A DNA stretch of 36,777 bases from Bacteroidota bacterium (GTDB lineage: Bacteria > Bacteroidota > Ignavibacteria > UBA10030), in contig JALONQ010000025.1 in the NCBI GenBank assembly GCA_025454835.1, positions 1-36,777 on the forward strand. Direction: 5' to 3'. Both the position numbers and the translations under genes were made by a program. Positions 7,021 to 18,229 of this stretch are shown piece after piece (within the stretch, counting starts at the first letter, position 1; each line of letters starts with the position of its first letter). Below the pieces are notes generated by a model that made no database searches, was not told the DNA's origin, and saw only the letters and a program-made list of their open reading frames with translations.

Positions 7021-9255
7021 ATGAACTTCCGCACCATCCGCACCTTCCGATCATCGCTGGGTCCGCTGGAACAGGCGCAGATCGTCATCTCGACGGCGGT
7101 CGTCGTCACGCTCATTACCATCCTCGCGTTCCGCGTCGTCAGCGGCGAGAAGCTCGGATGGTACGACCTCATTAGTGTGGTGACCGTCGGAGTCATCGGG
7201 TTTCTCATCGTCTGGTCGACGATCTCGTACGGACGCATCAACGAGCAGCAGAAGCAGGAGCTCCTCGCGCTCAAGACGATCGCCGAGGCCGTCAACCGGG
7301 CCATCGATATTCCGTATCTGCTGCAGAACGCCCTCCAGGAGGCGAAGCGCCTTCTCGACGTCGAATATGCGTGGGCGTATGCGATCGAGAACGACCGTCT
7401 CCAGCTGGCGCTGCATCGCGGGACGGCCGAGCTTCCGACGACGGTGTTCCCCGAAGGACCGCTCGACGCCGATGCCCGCAAACTGCTGCTGACGCCGCAG
7501 ATCCGGAAGCGGCCGACCGACGCCAAGATGCGCCGGGGCGCTGCCTGGGCGTACGATGGGGTCGCCGCCTGGGCCTCGGTGCCGATCATGATGAAGGACC
7601 AATTCTTCGGCGTCATCGTGGTCGCGAGCGTCAACCGCCGCGCCATCACCGACCGGCATATCGACCTCATGACGGCGTTCGCCAACCAGATCGGAGTGGC
7701 CATGGAGAACGCCGCTCTCTTCCAGCGGCTCCGGAAGTCCGAAGAGCAGTACATGGACCTCTTCGAGCATTCGCCCGACATGTACCACATCGTCAATCGC
7801 GACGGCATCGTCGTCTCATGCAACCAGACCGAATCGATGCGCCTCCAGTACCGCAAGGACGACATCGTCGGCCAGCCGGTCTTCAAGCTCTACCCCCCAT
7901 CGTCGCACGCTTCCGTGCGCCGCACCCTCCACCTCCTGTTCGATGAAGGGCGCCCGGTCGAGGGGGCCGAAGAACAGATGATGACGAGCACGGGCGAGCA
8001 CATCGACGTGAGCGTGAACACCTCCATCATCTACGACGAAGCGCACCGGCCGGTCCTCGCGAGAGCCGTGGCCCGCGACATCACCGAAAAGAAGCGTCTC
8101 GAGGCCCGCGTGCTGCACGCCCAGCGGATCGACAGCATCGGCAACCTCGCCGGCGGCGTGGCACACGATTTCAACAACATCTTGACCTCGATCCTCGGGT
8201 CCACGGCGATCATGAAGCGGAAGATGCGGAAGACCGACCCGTGGTTCCGGTTCGTCGACATCATCGAGACGGCTTCGCGGCGCGGAGCGGCGCTCACGCG
8301 ACAGTTGCTGACGTTCGCCCGCAAGACGAACGTGGCCTTCAAGCCGATCATCGTCAACGACATCGTCGATGAGACGCTGCGGCTGTTCGAACGCAGCATC
8401 GACAAGACCATCACCATCCGGACGCGGCTGGCCTCCGAGATCTGCCTCATCAACGGCGACGACGGTCAGATCCAGCAGGCGCTGCTGAATCTCCTCATCA
8501 ACGCGCGCGATGCCATGCCCGACGGCGGTGTCGTCACCGTAACGACGGCGCGAAGCGACGGGACCGGCCCACGGGTCGGCGGCGGCGAACAGCGCACACT
8601 CGAGATGGTGGCCGTGACCGTCGCCGACGACGGCGTCGGCATGGACGCGGCGACACAACAGCACATCTTCGAGCCGTTCTTTACCACGAAGGACCAGGGC
8701 AAAGGAACAGGTCTCGGGCTCTCGGTCGTCTACGGCGTGGTCAACGCGCATAACGGCTACATTCAAATGCAGAGCGAAGAGGGGCGCGGGACCCAGTTCC
8801 AGCTCTTCTTTCCGTTGCTTCCTGCCTCAGAGCCTGCCCGCCGTCCGACCACCCCCAAGCGCGCGGTCTCCGGACGCCGCATCGCGAGGATCCTCATCGT
8901 CGACGACGAACCTGACGTGGGCGACGTGATCGCCGGCATGCTTTCATCGCTCGGCTACGCGACGACCTTCGTCGACAGCGGCCGCAAAGCGATGGCGGCC
9001 TATCGACGCGGCCGCCGATATGCCGCCGTCGTGCTCGACCTGAACATGCCCGTGATGGGCGGGCGAGAAACGCTGCTCAAGCTGCGCGAGATCGACCCGG
9101 GCGTCCGCGTGCTCATCTCGACAGGGTACAGCAACAAGAACACCGATGTCGCCGACCTCGTCGAACTCGCCGACGGATTCCTGCAGAAGCCCTACCAGAC
9201 CGAGGAGCTCGACCGCGCCTTGCGGACCGTGCTTGAGAGTCTCCGTTCCTCGTAA
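7021..9255 (+). CDS. Hybrid sensor histidine kinase (TM-GAF-PAS-HisKA-HATPase-receiver)
   Basis: A 744-residue inner-membrane hybrid kinase. Two hydrophobic helices (about 21-39 and 48-68) are followed by a GAF domain (about 80-225), a PAS domain (about 235-350), and HisKA with H382 in GGVAHDFNNIL, a sequence usual for NtrB-like and hybrid kinases. HATPase follows with LLNLLINARDAM, ADDGVGM and GTGLGLSVV, then a C-terminal receiver with D673 in VVLDLNMPVMGG. There is almost no periplasmic loop, so sensing is probably cytosolic through GAF/PAS, or within the membrane. It starts 40 bases after the receiver gene. Nothing adjacent looks like its phosphotransfer partner or output. Confidence 0.93.
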   Translation: MNFRTIRTFRSSLGPLEQAQIVISTAVVVTLITILAFRVVSGEKLGWYDLISVVTVGVIGFLIVWSTISYGRINEQQKQELLALKTIAEAVNRAIDIPYLLQNALQEAKRLLDVEYAWAYAIENDRLQLALHRGTAELPTTVFPEGPLDADARKLLLTPQIRKRPTDAKMRRGAAWAYDGVAAWASVPIMMKDQFFGVIVVASVNRRAITDRHIDLMTAFANQIGVAMENAALFQRLRKSEEQYMDLFEHSPDMYHIVNRDGIVVSCNQTESMRLQYRKDDIVGQPVFKLYPPSSHASVRRTLHLLFDEGRPVEGAEEQMMTSTGEHIDVSVNTSIIYDEAHRPVLARAVARDITEKKRLEARVLHAQRIDSIGNLAGGVAHDFNNILTSILGSTAIMKRKMRKTDPWFRFVDIIETASRRGAALTRQLLTFARKTNVAFKPIIVNDIVDETLRLFERSIDKTITIRTRLASEICLINGDDGQIQQALLNLLINARDAMPDGGVVTVTTARSDGTGPRVGGGEQRTLEMVAVTVADDGVGMDAATQQHIFEPFFTTKDQGKGTGLGLSVVYGVVNAHNGYIQMQSEEGRGTQFQLFFPLLPASEPARRPTTPKRAVSGRRIARILIVDDEPDVGDVIAGMLSSLGYATTFVDSGRKAMAAYRRGRRYAAVVLDLNMPVMGGRETLLKLREIDPGVRVLISTGYSNKNTDVADLVELADGFLQKPYQTEELDRALRTVLESLRSS

Positions 9256-9266
9256 GCCCGTTCGCG

Positions 9267-9296
9267 TTGCGCCTCGGAGCATTTTGTCATACTTTG
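9267..9296 (+). promoter_or_regulatory. Candidate FCB-type promoter for the RodZ-like gene
   Basis: TTGCGC (9267-9272), 17 bases, then TACTTTG (9290-9296), which matches TAnnTTTG exactly. The predicted leader is about 32 bases to the ATG at 9335. This is the best match to the Bacteroidota consensus in the window. Confidence 0.5.
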
Positions 9297-9334
9297 ACCG
9301 CGGTGGATACGCGTTCCCTCACTTTCAACGTCTC

Positions 9335-12164
<2,830 letters not shown>

Positions 12165-12191
12165 ACCAAGCATACCAGAAGAGAGGAACCT

Positions 12192-12875
12192 ATGACGACA
12201 CGATTCCGCAGCGCGATCCTGGTCACCCTGTTGACCGCCCTTTCCGTCGCGGCCTTCGGCCAGATGCGCACCAACAAGCTTGGTGTCGGGCTCGCCGGCT
12301 CGATCTACCAGATCTCCGGTGACGTGATGGAGAAGTCGATGAAAATGGGGGTCGGCCTGAGCGTCAGCTACGCCCCGTGGCAGTACGTCGGCATGCGTGC
12401 CCTCGTCGGCATCGGCGAGTTCGGCTACACGTTGCCGGTCGGAACGCCGATGGCGTCGGGCACGCCGCTCGCGGCCAAGACCCCGGGCGTGACAACGTTC
12501 GCCACGATGAACGGCTACGTCTCGATCCACCTCATGCCGAACAGCTCGTTCAATCCGTTCCTGACGGGCGGAGCGGGATACATCATCTTCGACCCGCGGA
12601 CGGAGAAGGGTGTCCCGATCACCGGCGCCAACATTTCGCGCGGTGATTTCAACTACATGGTGGGCGGCGGGTTCGACTATTTCTTCAGCGAGTTCTTCTC
12701 CGTGACGCTCAACGGTGAGATGGTGCTGTCGAATACCGACCGCTTCGACGGGATCGCGGGCGGAAGCTCGACGACGGACACGTATCTCCGCGGCGGCATC
12801 GAGTTTCGCTACTACTTCTTCGACAAGGCATTCATGGCCCGGATGCTCGAGACGTTGAAGTCGCGGTACGAGTAG
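12192..12875 (+). CDS. Outer-membrane beta-barrel protein (OmpA/porin-like fold)
   Basis: A 227-residue exported protein. Residues 1-23 form a signal peptide (ILVTLLTALSVAAFGQ) likely cut after Ala or Gly before QMRTN. The rest has alternating hydrophobic strands with Gly and aromatic residues (GVGLAGSIYQISGD, FLTGGAGYIIF, FNYMVGGGFDYFF, LRGGIEFRYYFF), the pattern of a small eight-stranded barrel. The C-terminus continues past the last strand with a short polar tail instead of ending on an aromatic residue. The GAGAGGAA at 12181-12188 just before the ATG is one of the clearest Shine-Dalgarno sites here. Specific function unknown. Confidence 0.8.
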   Translation: MTTRFRSAILVTLLTALSVAAFGQMRTNKLGVGLAGSIYQISGDVMEKSMKMGVGLSVSYAPWQYVGMRALVGIGEFGYTLPVGTPMASGTPLAAKTPGVTTFATMNGYVSIHLMPNSSFNPFLTGGAGYIIFDPRTEKGVPITGANISRGDFNYMVGGGFDYFFSEFFSVTLNGEMVLSNTDRFDGIAGGSSTTDTYLRGGIEFRYYFFDKAFMARMLETLKSRYE

Positions 12876-12883
12876 ACCGACAC

Positions 12884-13420
12884 ATGTTTGAGGAGTTCCG
12901 GCGAAAGGTAGGACTGGCTTACGCGCGCTTCCACTTTCGGAAGCGCGCGGACGCTCCGATGCGCTTTTCGGACGCTGTGACACGGTCCCGAAAAGCGCTC
13001 GTCGTTTTTCCAGACCGCCCTGTCGACGCCGGCGTCGCTGAAATGATCCTGCGCTACCTGACCCGCCGGTACGCCAACGGCTCGACTACAGTCCTGGTGC
13101 GCGAGGACCTTCGGAATCTCCTGCCGCCGATGACCGCGGCGCGGATCGTGACATACGCGCCGACCGAGATCACGTCGTGGTACACGCCCCGGGCGGCGTT
13201 GATTCGGCGCCTCAAATCAAGTACCTTTGATGCGGCGTTCGACCTTAACACCGATTTTTCTCTTCCCTCAGCTTTTCTCTGTCGTGAATCGGGCGCCGGG
13301 TTGCGGGTGAGCTTCACGAAGGCCAACGCCGACGATTTCTACAACCTCCAGATCCGGACCGCCTCTACGACGCCCGGACCGTCCTTCCAAAGCTTCATGC
13401 GTTGTCTCGACATGCTGTGA
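12884..13420 (+). CDS. Hypothetical protein resembling a GT9 N-terminal domain
   Basis: A 178-residue protein starting 9 bases after the barrel gene and ending 4 bases before the STAS gene, so it is probably cotranscribed. It has a basic N-terminus, then ALVVFPDRPVDAGVAEMILRYL, a polar middle, and FDAAFDLNTDFSLPSAFLCRESGAGLRVSF. The last part resembles the D-x-x-x-D-L...S-A-x-L-x-x-x-S-G-A-x-x-R-V-G-F pattern of the N-terminal half of heptosyltransferase-like glycosyltransferases, and similar short stand-alone proteins in Bacteroidota. The nucleotide-sugar-binding C-terminal half is absent, so it is unlikely to be an active transferase alone. I do not assign a function. Confidence 0.65.
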   Translation: MFEEFRRKVGLAYARFHFRKRADAPMRFSDAVTRSRKALVVFPDRPVDAGVAEMILRYLTRRYANGSTTVLVREDLRNLLPPMTAARIVTYAPTEITSWYTPRAALIRRLKSSTFDAAFDLNTDFSLPSAFLCRESGAGLRVSFTKANADDFYNLQIRTASTTPGPSFQSFMRCLDML

Positions 13421-13424
13421 TGCC

Positions 13425-13757
13425 ATGAACTTCGACGTCAAGAAACACGGCACAGCGACCGTCCTGAAGGTCAAAGAACGGAAGCTCGACGCGTCGGTCT
13501 CTCCGGAGCTCAAAGGAGAGTTCCTCATTCTCTGCACGCCCGAGACGAAGCAGCTCGTCGTGGACCTCAGCGACGTGGAGTTCTGCGACAGCGGCGGGCT
13601 CAGCGCCCTCCTCATCGCCGAACGAAAGATGCGCGAGAACGGCGGGGTCGTGAAGCTCGCCGGACTGCACAAGAAGGTCCTGACGCTGATCAAGATCTCG
13701 CATCTCGACCGCGCCTTCCAGATCTACGACACCGTGGCCAAAGCCGTCAAGGCCTGA
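13425..13757 (+). CDS. STAS-domain protein (anti-sigma factor antagonist-like)
   Basis: A 110-residue single STAS domain. The VVDLSDVEFCDSGGLSALL segment holds S56 in the DSGG position, equivalent to the serine phosphorylated by anti-sigma kinases in SpoIIAA/RsbV (usually DSSG). It is predicted to switch a partner by binding an anti-sigma/kinase when unphosphorylated. No RsbW-like kinase or RsbU phosphatase lies in the window, so the partners are elsewhere. It begins 4 bases after the preceding hypothetical gene. It could alternatively belong to the lipid-transport MlaB-type STAS group. Confidence 0.88.
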   Translation: MNFDVKKHGTATVLKVKERKLDASVSPELKGEFLILCTPETKQLVVDLSDVEFCDSGGLSALLIAERKMRENGGVVKLAGLHKKVLTLIKISHLDRAFQIYDTVAKAVKA

Positions 13758-13821
13758 CGCCCGCCCTCGTCCATCCGCGGCTTTCCCGCGGCATGTTCCC
13801 TCATTCTGAACGAGGCCTCCC

Positions 13822-15270
13822 GTGGGATTCACCCCCCTTGACTATGCCATCGTCGTCGCCTATCTGGCCGGCATCGCTGCCTTCGGAATCTGGCAGGGGG
13901 GACGGCAGACCACGGCCCGCGACTACTTCCTCGGACGTGAGGCGATCCCTTGGTGGATCGTCTGCTTCTCCATCGTCGCCGCTGAAACGAGTGCGCTCAC
14001 CTTCATCAGCATTCCCGGGCTTGCCTACCTCACCGACCTTGGCTTCCTCCAGGTCACGTTCGGCTATCTTCTCGGCCGCATCGTCGTCGCCGCGCTCTTC
14101 CTTCCCCGTTACTTCGCCGGCGAACTGACGACGGCCTACGCTTTTCTCGGCACGCGATTCGGCCCGACGACGCGACGGACCGCCTCCGTCGTCTTTCTCT
14201 TCACCCGCATCGCCGCCGACGGCGTGCGGCTGTTTGCCACCGCGATCCCGCTCAAGCTGATCCTCGATGTTGACTACTCCATCGCGATCGCGCTCCTCGC
14301 GCTCGTGGCCCTCGCCTACACGTCCATCGGCGGTGTTCGGGGCGTCATCTGGGTCGACGCGATCCAGATGGTCATCTACCTGGGCGGGGCCATCGTCGCC
14401 ATGCTCTACCTGGTCGGCGGTCACCCCGAAGGTTGGTCGGGCCTGTCGGCCCTCGCGGCCGAGAAGGGAAAGTTCACCCTCATCCATTGGGGCAGCCTCG
14501 AAGGGTTCTTCTCTCAACCCTACTCACTCCTTGCCGGACTCCTCGGCGGAGCGTTCCTTTCGATGGCCTCGCACGGCACGGACCAATTGATCGTCCAGCG
14601 CGTTCTGGCGACGCAATCGCTCTCGTCGGGACGCAAGGCCCTCGTCGGCAGTGGCGTGATCATCGTCGTGCAATTCGCGCTCTTCCTCGTCCTCGGCCTT
14701 CTCTTGTATGGACACTACGGCGGAGCCACCGTGGCCGACCTCGGACTGACCCGGTCCGACGAGATCTTCCCGAAGTTCATCATCGAAGGATTGCCGGCGG
14801 GTCTGTCGGGCATCATTATCGCCGGTCTGCTTGCCGCGGCCCTTTCGACGCTCTCCGGCTCGATGAGCTCGATGGCGTCATCGGTCGTCATGGACCTCTT
14901 GAAGCCGGCGGGTCGGGTCACCGACGAAAGGGCGCTTCGAGTCTCCCGCGTGATGACCATCGTGTTTGCCGTCGTCCTCGTCGGTTCAGCCGGGCTCTTC
15001 ATGAACAGCAGCAGGACGGTCGTCGAGCTCGCGCTGAGCATCGCCTCGTTCACCTACGGCGGTCTGCTCGGGACCTTCCTCCTGGGTATGTTGTTCAAGG
15101 ACCCCGACCAACGGACAGCGCTCATCGCGTTCGCCGCCGGCATCGTCGGCATGGTGGCGGTCATCACGATGCAACTCGTCGCCTGGACCTGGTACACGCT
15201 CGCCGGCGTCACCGTGACCATCGGGGTCGGCCTGCTCGTCGCGCGCTTGCGCAAGACCGCCTCCACATAG
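13822..15270 (+). CDS. Sodium:solute symporter (SSS family)
   Basis: A 482-residue inner-membrane transporter with about 13 hydrophobic helices. Family marks include the N-terminal DYAIVVAYLAGIAAFGIW, the GGRQTTARDYFLGREAIPWW loop, FISIPGLAYLTD, and the YTSIGGVRGVIWVDAIQMVIY signature of SSS proteins. Such proteins move sugars, amino acids, urea or carboxylates with Na+; the substrate cannot be told from sequence, although the sequence reads most like sugar- or iodide-type SLC5 members. The start is GTG at 13822, eight or so bases after a GAGG, and gives the normal first helix. xerD follows after 7 bases. Confidence 0.92.
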   Translation: MGFTPLDYAIVVAYLAGIAAFGIWQGGRQTTARDYFLGREAIPWWIVCFSIVAAETSALTFISIPGLAYLTDLGFLQVTFGYLLGRIVVAALFLPRYFAGELTTAYAFLGTRFGPTTRRTASVVFLFTRIAADGVRLFATAIPLKLILDVDYSIAIALLALVALAYTSIGGVRGVIWVDAIQMVIYLGGAIVAMLYLVGGHPEGWSGLSALAAEKGKFTLIHWGSLEGFFSQPYSLLAGLLGGAFLSMASHGTDQLIVQRVLATQSLSSGRKALVGSGVIIVVQFALFLVLGLLLYGHYGGATVADLGLTRSDEIFPKFIIEGLPAGLSGIIIAGLLAAALSTLSGSMSSMASSVVMDLLKPAGRVTDERALRVSRVMTIVFAVVLVGSAGLFMNSSRTVVELALSIASFTYGGLLGTFLLGMLFKDPDQRTALIAFAAGIVGMVAVITMQLVAWTWYTLAGVTVTIGVGLLVARLRKTAST

Positions 15271-15277
15271 CGCACAC

Positions 15278-16201
15278 ATGTCGCGGCGTCCATCATCGGC
15301 AACGTCGCCGCTCGAACGTCAGATCGGCGATTATCTCTCCTACCTCCGGGTCGAGCGGGGCTTGTCCGCGAATACGCTCGCTTCCTATCGCTTCGACCTG
15401 ACCCGCTACCGGGACCACCTCGCCGAACACGGATGCGACCGGGCAGAGCGCGTGACGCTTGAGCTCGTCTCCGGCTTTCTCCAGCATCTGCATGGGAGGG
15501 GCCGAACGCCGCGGACCCAAGCTCGCATGCTCTCCGCCGTGCGCGGCCTGCACAAGTTCCTGACCTCCGAAGGGCTCGTGCCCTGCGACCCGACCGAGTT
15601 GGTCGACGGCCCACGCAAGGGACGCGATCTGCCCGACGTATTGACGATCCCCGAGATCGACTCGGTGCTCGGCCAACCCGATACGTCGAAGCCGCTCGGC
15701 GTGCGCGATCGCGCGATCCTCGAGACGCTGTATGCGTGCGGTCTGCGCGTGAGCGAGCTGATCGGCCTCCGCCAATCGGACCTCATCTTGGACGAGGGTA
15801 TCGTCCGCGTCCTGGGCAAGGGTTCGAAGGAACGTATCGTCCCGATCGGACGGTCGGCGCTGGAGTGGATCGCAAACTACCGGAAACGTACTCGCCTGAC
15901 GCTCGCCGCCAAAGGACGTTCGAAGGACATCCTGTTCCTGAACGGCCGCGGAGGACGACTGAGCCGCACATCGATCTGGAAGATGGTCGCAACGTACTCG
16001 GCGGCGGCGGGCATAGAGAAGGACGTCCACCCTCATACGTTCCGGCATTCGTTCGCCACTCACCTCCTCGAAGGCGGGGCCGACCTGAGAGTCGTCCAGG
16101 AGCTGCTGGGCCACGCCGATATCTCCACGACCGAGATCTATACCCACATCGACCGGGAGTATCTAAAAGAGGTGCACCGGACCTTCCATCCGCGGGCGTA
16201 G
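15278..16201 (+). CDS. xerD: Tyrosine recombinase XerD/XerC
   Basis: A 307-residue site-specific recombinase that resolves chromosome dimers at dif. The N-terminal SAM-like domain (about 14-105) is followed by the catalytic domain with R157 (ACGLRVSEL), K181 (GKGSKERIVP), H253 and R256 (HPHTFRHSFA), H279 (LLGHADISTT) and nucleophile Y288 (EIYTHI), so the active site is complete. Spacing and length match XerC/D and not phage integrases. XerD is slightly preferred over XerC from overall likeness. It begins 7 bases after the symporter stop, an unusual operon partner. Confidence 0.93.
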   Translation: MSRRPSSATSPLERQIGDYLSYLRVERGLSANTLASYRFDLTRYRDHLAEHGCDRAERVTLELVSGFLQHLHGRGRTPRTQARMLSAVRGLHKFLTSEGLVPCDPTELVDGPRKGRDLPDVLTIPEIDSVLGQPDTSKPLGVRDRAILETLYACGLRVSELIGLRQSDLILDEGIVRVLGKGSKERIVPIGRSALEWIANYRKRTRLTLAAKGRSKDILFLNGRGGRLSRTSIWKMVATYSAAAGIEKDVHPHTFRHSFATHLLEGGADLRVVQELLGHADISTTEIYTHIDREYLKEVHRTFHPRA

Positions 16202-16241
16202 CCGGCGCGTTCCGCTTCGCGCTCACCATGATCTGATGCTC

Positions 16242-16304
16242 AATTCCCACTCACCGATACCCATCACGCAATCACCACTCACCCATACCCACTACCCAAT
16301 CCCC
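16242..16304 (+). repeat. Heptanucleotide array, nine degenerate units
   Basis: Nine consecutive 7-base units follow the pattern nnTnnCC (for example ACTCACC, GATACCC, AATCACC, CATACCC, ACTACCC). Two four-unit blocks (16249-16276 and 16277-16304) are themselves near copies. The array lies about 40 bases after the xerD stop. The 16202-16496 stretch holds only this array, a GCGCG/CGCGC hairpin at its start and inverted-repeat element II; I see no gene in it. Confidence 0.6.
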
Positions 16305-16386
16305 TCCTCACCCCATTCTCACCTTCACGAATCCTTGAATTCCGGCTGATTTTTTGGCTTCTTGTGGATGGTTTGCTCATTCGTGT

Positions 16387-16466
16387 GCCACAAAAGGCGC
16401 AAGGGCGGAGGTTGTTCACCGCTTCGCGGTGTCGTTCATGGGCCTCCGGGTGTGCCTCTTTGTGGC
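16387..16466. repeat. Imperfect inverted repeat, dispersed element II
   Basis: The left arm starts GCCACAAAAGGCGC at 16387 and runs to GGCGGAGG at 16411. The right arm runs from CCTCCGGG at 16443 to CTTTGTGGC at 16466. The loop carries a nested perfect hairpin, CACCGC-ttc-GCGGTG (16417-16431). The outer ends match element I at 1384-1452. It ends 30 bases before the M50 protease start. Confidence 0.7.
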
Positions 16467-16496
16467 TATCTCTTTTCTTCGTCAAGGCGTAGGTAG

Positions 16497-17162
16497 GTGG
16501 AAAACCTCCACATCATCCCCATCCTTCTCTTCTCCGTGATCGTCCACGAGGTGGCGCACGGATGGATGGCGTTGCGGCTCGGTGACCCGACGGCCCGCGA
16601 TGCCGGCCGGATCACGTTCAACCCGTTGCCGCACATCGACCCGGTCGGGTCCGTACTGCTCCCGGCGGTCCTGGTGTTGACAGGAGCTTCATTTTTTCTC
16701 GCATGGGCCAAGCCGGTTCCCGTGAACTCGTCGTACTTCCAGAATCCCCGCCGTGACGATATTCTCGTCTCGGCCATCGGTCCCATCTCCAACCTCGTGG
16801 TCGCGTTCTTCTGCGTCATCGCGTTCGCCGCTCTGTATCACATAGCACAAGCGGGTTCGCTCGACGGCTCGACCATGCCGGGTTACGCCACCGAAGTGGC
16901 GTTGAACATGCTTTCGGTCGGCATTCCCATCAACATCGTGCTTGCGCTTTTCAATCTGCTGCCGGTGCCGCCGCTCGACGGATCGCATATCTTGGCGTCG
17001 CTCCTGCCGGACCGCGTCGCCAACGCCTACCGGCAGATCGGGTTCATGGGTATCCTGATCCTCCTTCTCGCGATGCGATGGGAGCCGTTCCAGCTGGCGT
17101 TCGGTACCGCCCGGGCGTGGCTGCAGGCGCCGTACAACATTCTGGTGCAGTGGTTGATATGA
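16497..17162 (+). CDS. Site-2 protease-like zinc metalloprotease (M50 family)
   Basis: A 221-residue integral membrane protein. The zinc site is formed by H17-E18-x-x-H21 in VIVHEVAHGW and, in the third conserved block, D161 in NLLPVPPLDGSHIL. It lacks a PDZ domain and belongs to the short group of M50B proteins widespread in bacteria. These cleave membrane-embedded substrates; the target here is unknown. The GTG at 16497 follows AAGGCGTAGGTAG and gives the usual short N-terminus before the first helix. It overlaps the next gene by 4 bases (ATGA), opening a tightly coupled run through lysA. Confidence 0.9.
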   Translation: MENLHIIPILLFSVIVHEVAHGWMALRLGDPTARDAGRITFNPLPHIDPVGSVLLPAVLVLTGASFFLAWAKPVPVNSSYFQNPRRDDILVSAIGPISNLVVAFFCVIAFAALYHIAQAGSLDGSTMPGYATEVALNMLSVGIPINIVLALFNLLPVPPLDGSHILASLLPDRVANAYRQIGFMGILILLLAMRWEPFQLAFGTARAWLQAPYNILVQWLI

Positions 17163-18229
17163 ACCCCGATTCCCGCCGATTGCTCGTCCTCGCCGAAGGG
17201 AAGTTCTCTCCGCTGCGCTCCAAGACCGCCAACGGCGCCATCGCCTACCTGCGTGACCGCGTAGTGGCCGTCATCGACAGCACGAAGGTCGGCCTGACCG
17301 CGCAAGAGGTGCTGGGGTATGGCGGCGACATCCCGGTCATCCGATCGATCCAGGACGGGCTCGCATTCAAGCCCACGCACCTTCTCATCGGCATCGCACC
17401 TCCGGGCGGACGTCTCCCCGCCAGCTGGAAGGCCGACATCGGCTCGGCGATCTCGGCGGGCCTCCACATCCTCAGCGGATTGCACACGCTGCTGACCGAC
17501 GACCCGGACCTCGTGGCGTTGGCGGAAAAACACGGCGTCACCATCACCGACTACCGTCGCATCCCTCCCGAGTCCGAAGTGATCCCGAAGGCGTCCTGGA
17601 CGACGCGTAAAGCGAAGGTCGTTCTGGCCGTCGGCACCGACTGCAACATCGGTAAGATGACGGTGATGCTCGAGGTGGTGAAGGAATTCAAGGCGCGCGG
17701 CCTCAAGACCGACTTCATCGCCACCGGCCAGACCGGCATGCTTATCCGCGGCCGCGGCATCGCCGTGGATTCGATCATCAGCGACTATACGGCCGGCTGC
17801 ATCGAGAAGGAGATCGACCAGTCGGTTGCGGAAGGCCATGAGTACATCTTCGTCGAGGGACAGGGAGCGTTGACGCATCAGGCCTACTCGGGGGTGACCC
17901 TCGGTCTCATCCACGGCTCGATGCCCGACGCGTACATCCTGTGCCACCAGCCGACGCGGATCAAGGACGACTACGGCGTGACCCTGCCGACCTTGCCGGC
18001 CGCCGTCGCAATGCACGAGCAGATCGTGTCGCATTTCAAGGTTTCGAAGGTCGTGGGCGTTGGCATCAATTCGATCGGCCTTTCGGATGACGAGTCCAGG
18101 GCGTGGAGCGCTCGCATCGAACGCGAGACGGGCTTGCCGGCTATCGATGCGTTCCGATTCGGCGCCAAGCCGCTGGCCGACGCTCTTCTGAGGCATTTCT
18201 CCTTCCCATCCAACAACCTCCCCGCATGA
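17159..18229 (+). CDS. DUF1611 family P-loop protein (DgcN-like)
   Basis: A 356-residue protein with the two-part DUF1611 plan: an N-terminal Rossmann-like domain (about 1-145, LLIGIAPPGGRLPASW) and a C-terminal P-loop domain with VGTDCNIGKMT at 158-168, ATGQTGMLIRG, and EGQGALTHQAYSGVTL. These proteins are often mislabelled NAD-dependent epimerases. One member, DgcN, was reported as a D-glutamate N-acetyltransferase working with the racemase DgcA. No DgcA-like enolase-fold gene is in this window. It is translationally coupled on both sides: ATGA with the M50 gene and ATGA with lysA. The substrate here is unproven. Confidence 0.85.
   Translation: MNPDSRRLLVLAEGKFSPLRSKTANGAIAYLRDRVVAVIDSTKVGLTAQEVLGYGGDIPVIRSIQDGLAFKPTHLLIGIAPPGGRLPASWKADIGSAISAGLHILSGLHTLLTDDPDLVALAEKHGVTITDYRRIPPESEVIPKASWTTRKAKVVLAVGTDCNIGKMTVMLEVVKEFKARGLKTDFIATGQTGMLIRGRGIAVDSIISDYTAGCIEKEIDQSVAEGHEYIFVEGQGALTHQAYSGVTLGLIHGSMPDAYILCHQPTRIKDDYGVTLPTLPAAVAMHEQIVSHFKVSKVVGVGINSIGLSDDESRAWSARIERETGLPAIDAFRFGAKPLADALLRHFSFPSNNLPA

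Noticed and set aside
5838-7886. 682-codon open frame on the minus strand opposite the two kinases
   Set aside because: It runs antisense through conserved kinase and receiver domains. Its translation is Ser/Arg-rich with no domain, as expected for shadow frames in GC-rich genes.
15278-16201. Phage or integrative-element integrase
   Set aside because: Length, domain plan and motif spacing are those of chromosomal XerC/D, and no attachment-site duplication, tRNA or phage gene is near.
17159-18229. NAD-dependent epimerase annotation for the DUF1611 gene
   Set aside because: There is no GxxGxxG dinucleotide-binding start or YxxxK catalytic pair; instead a P-loop GTDCNIGKMT is present.
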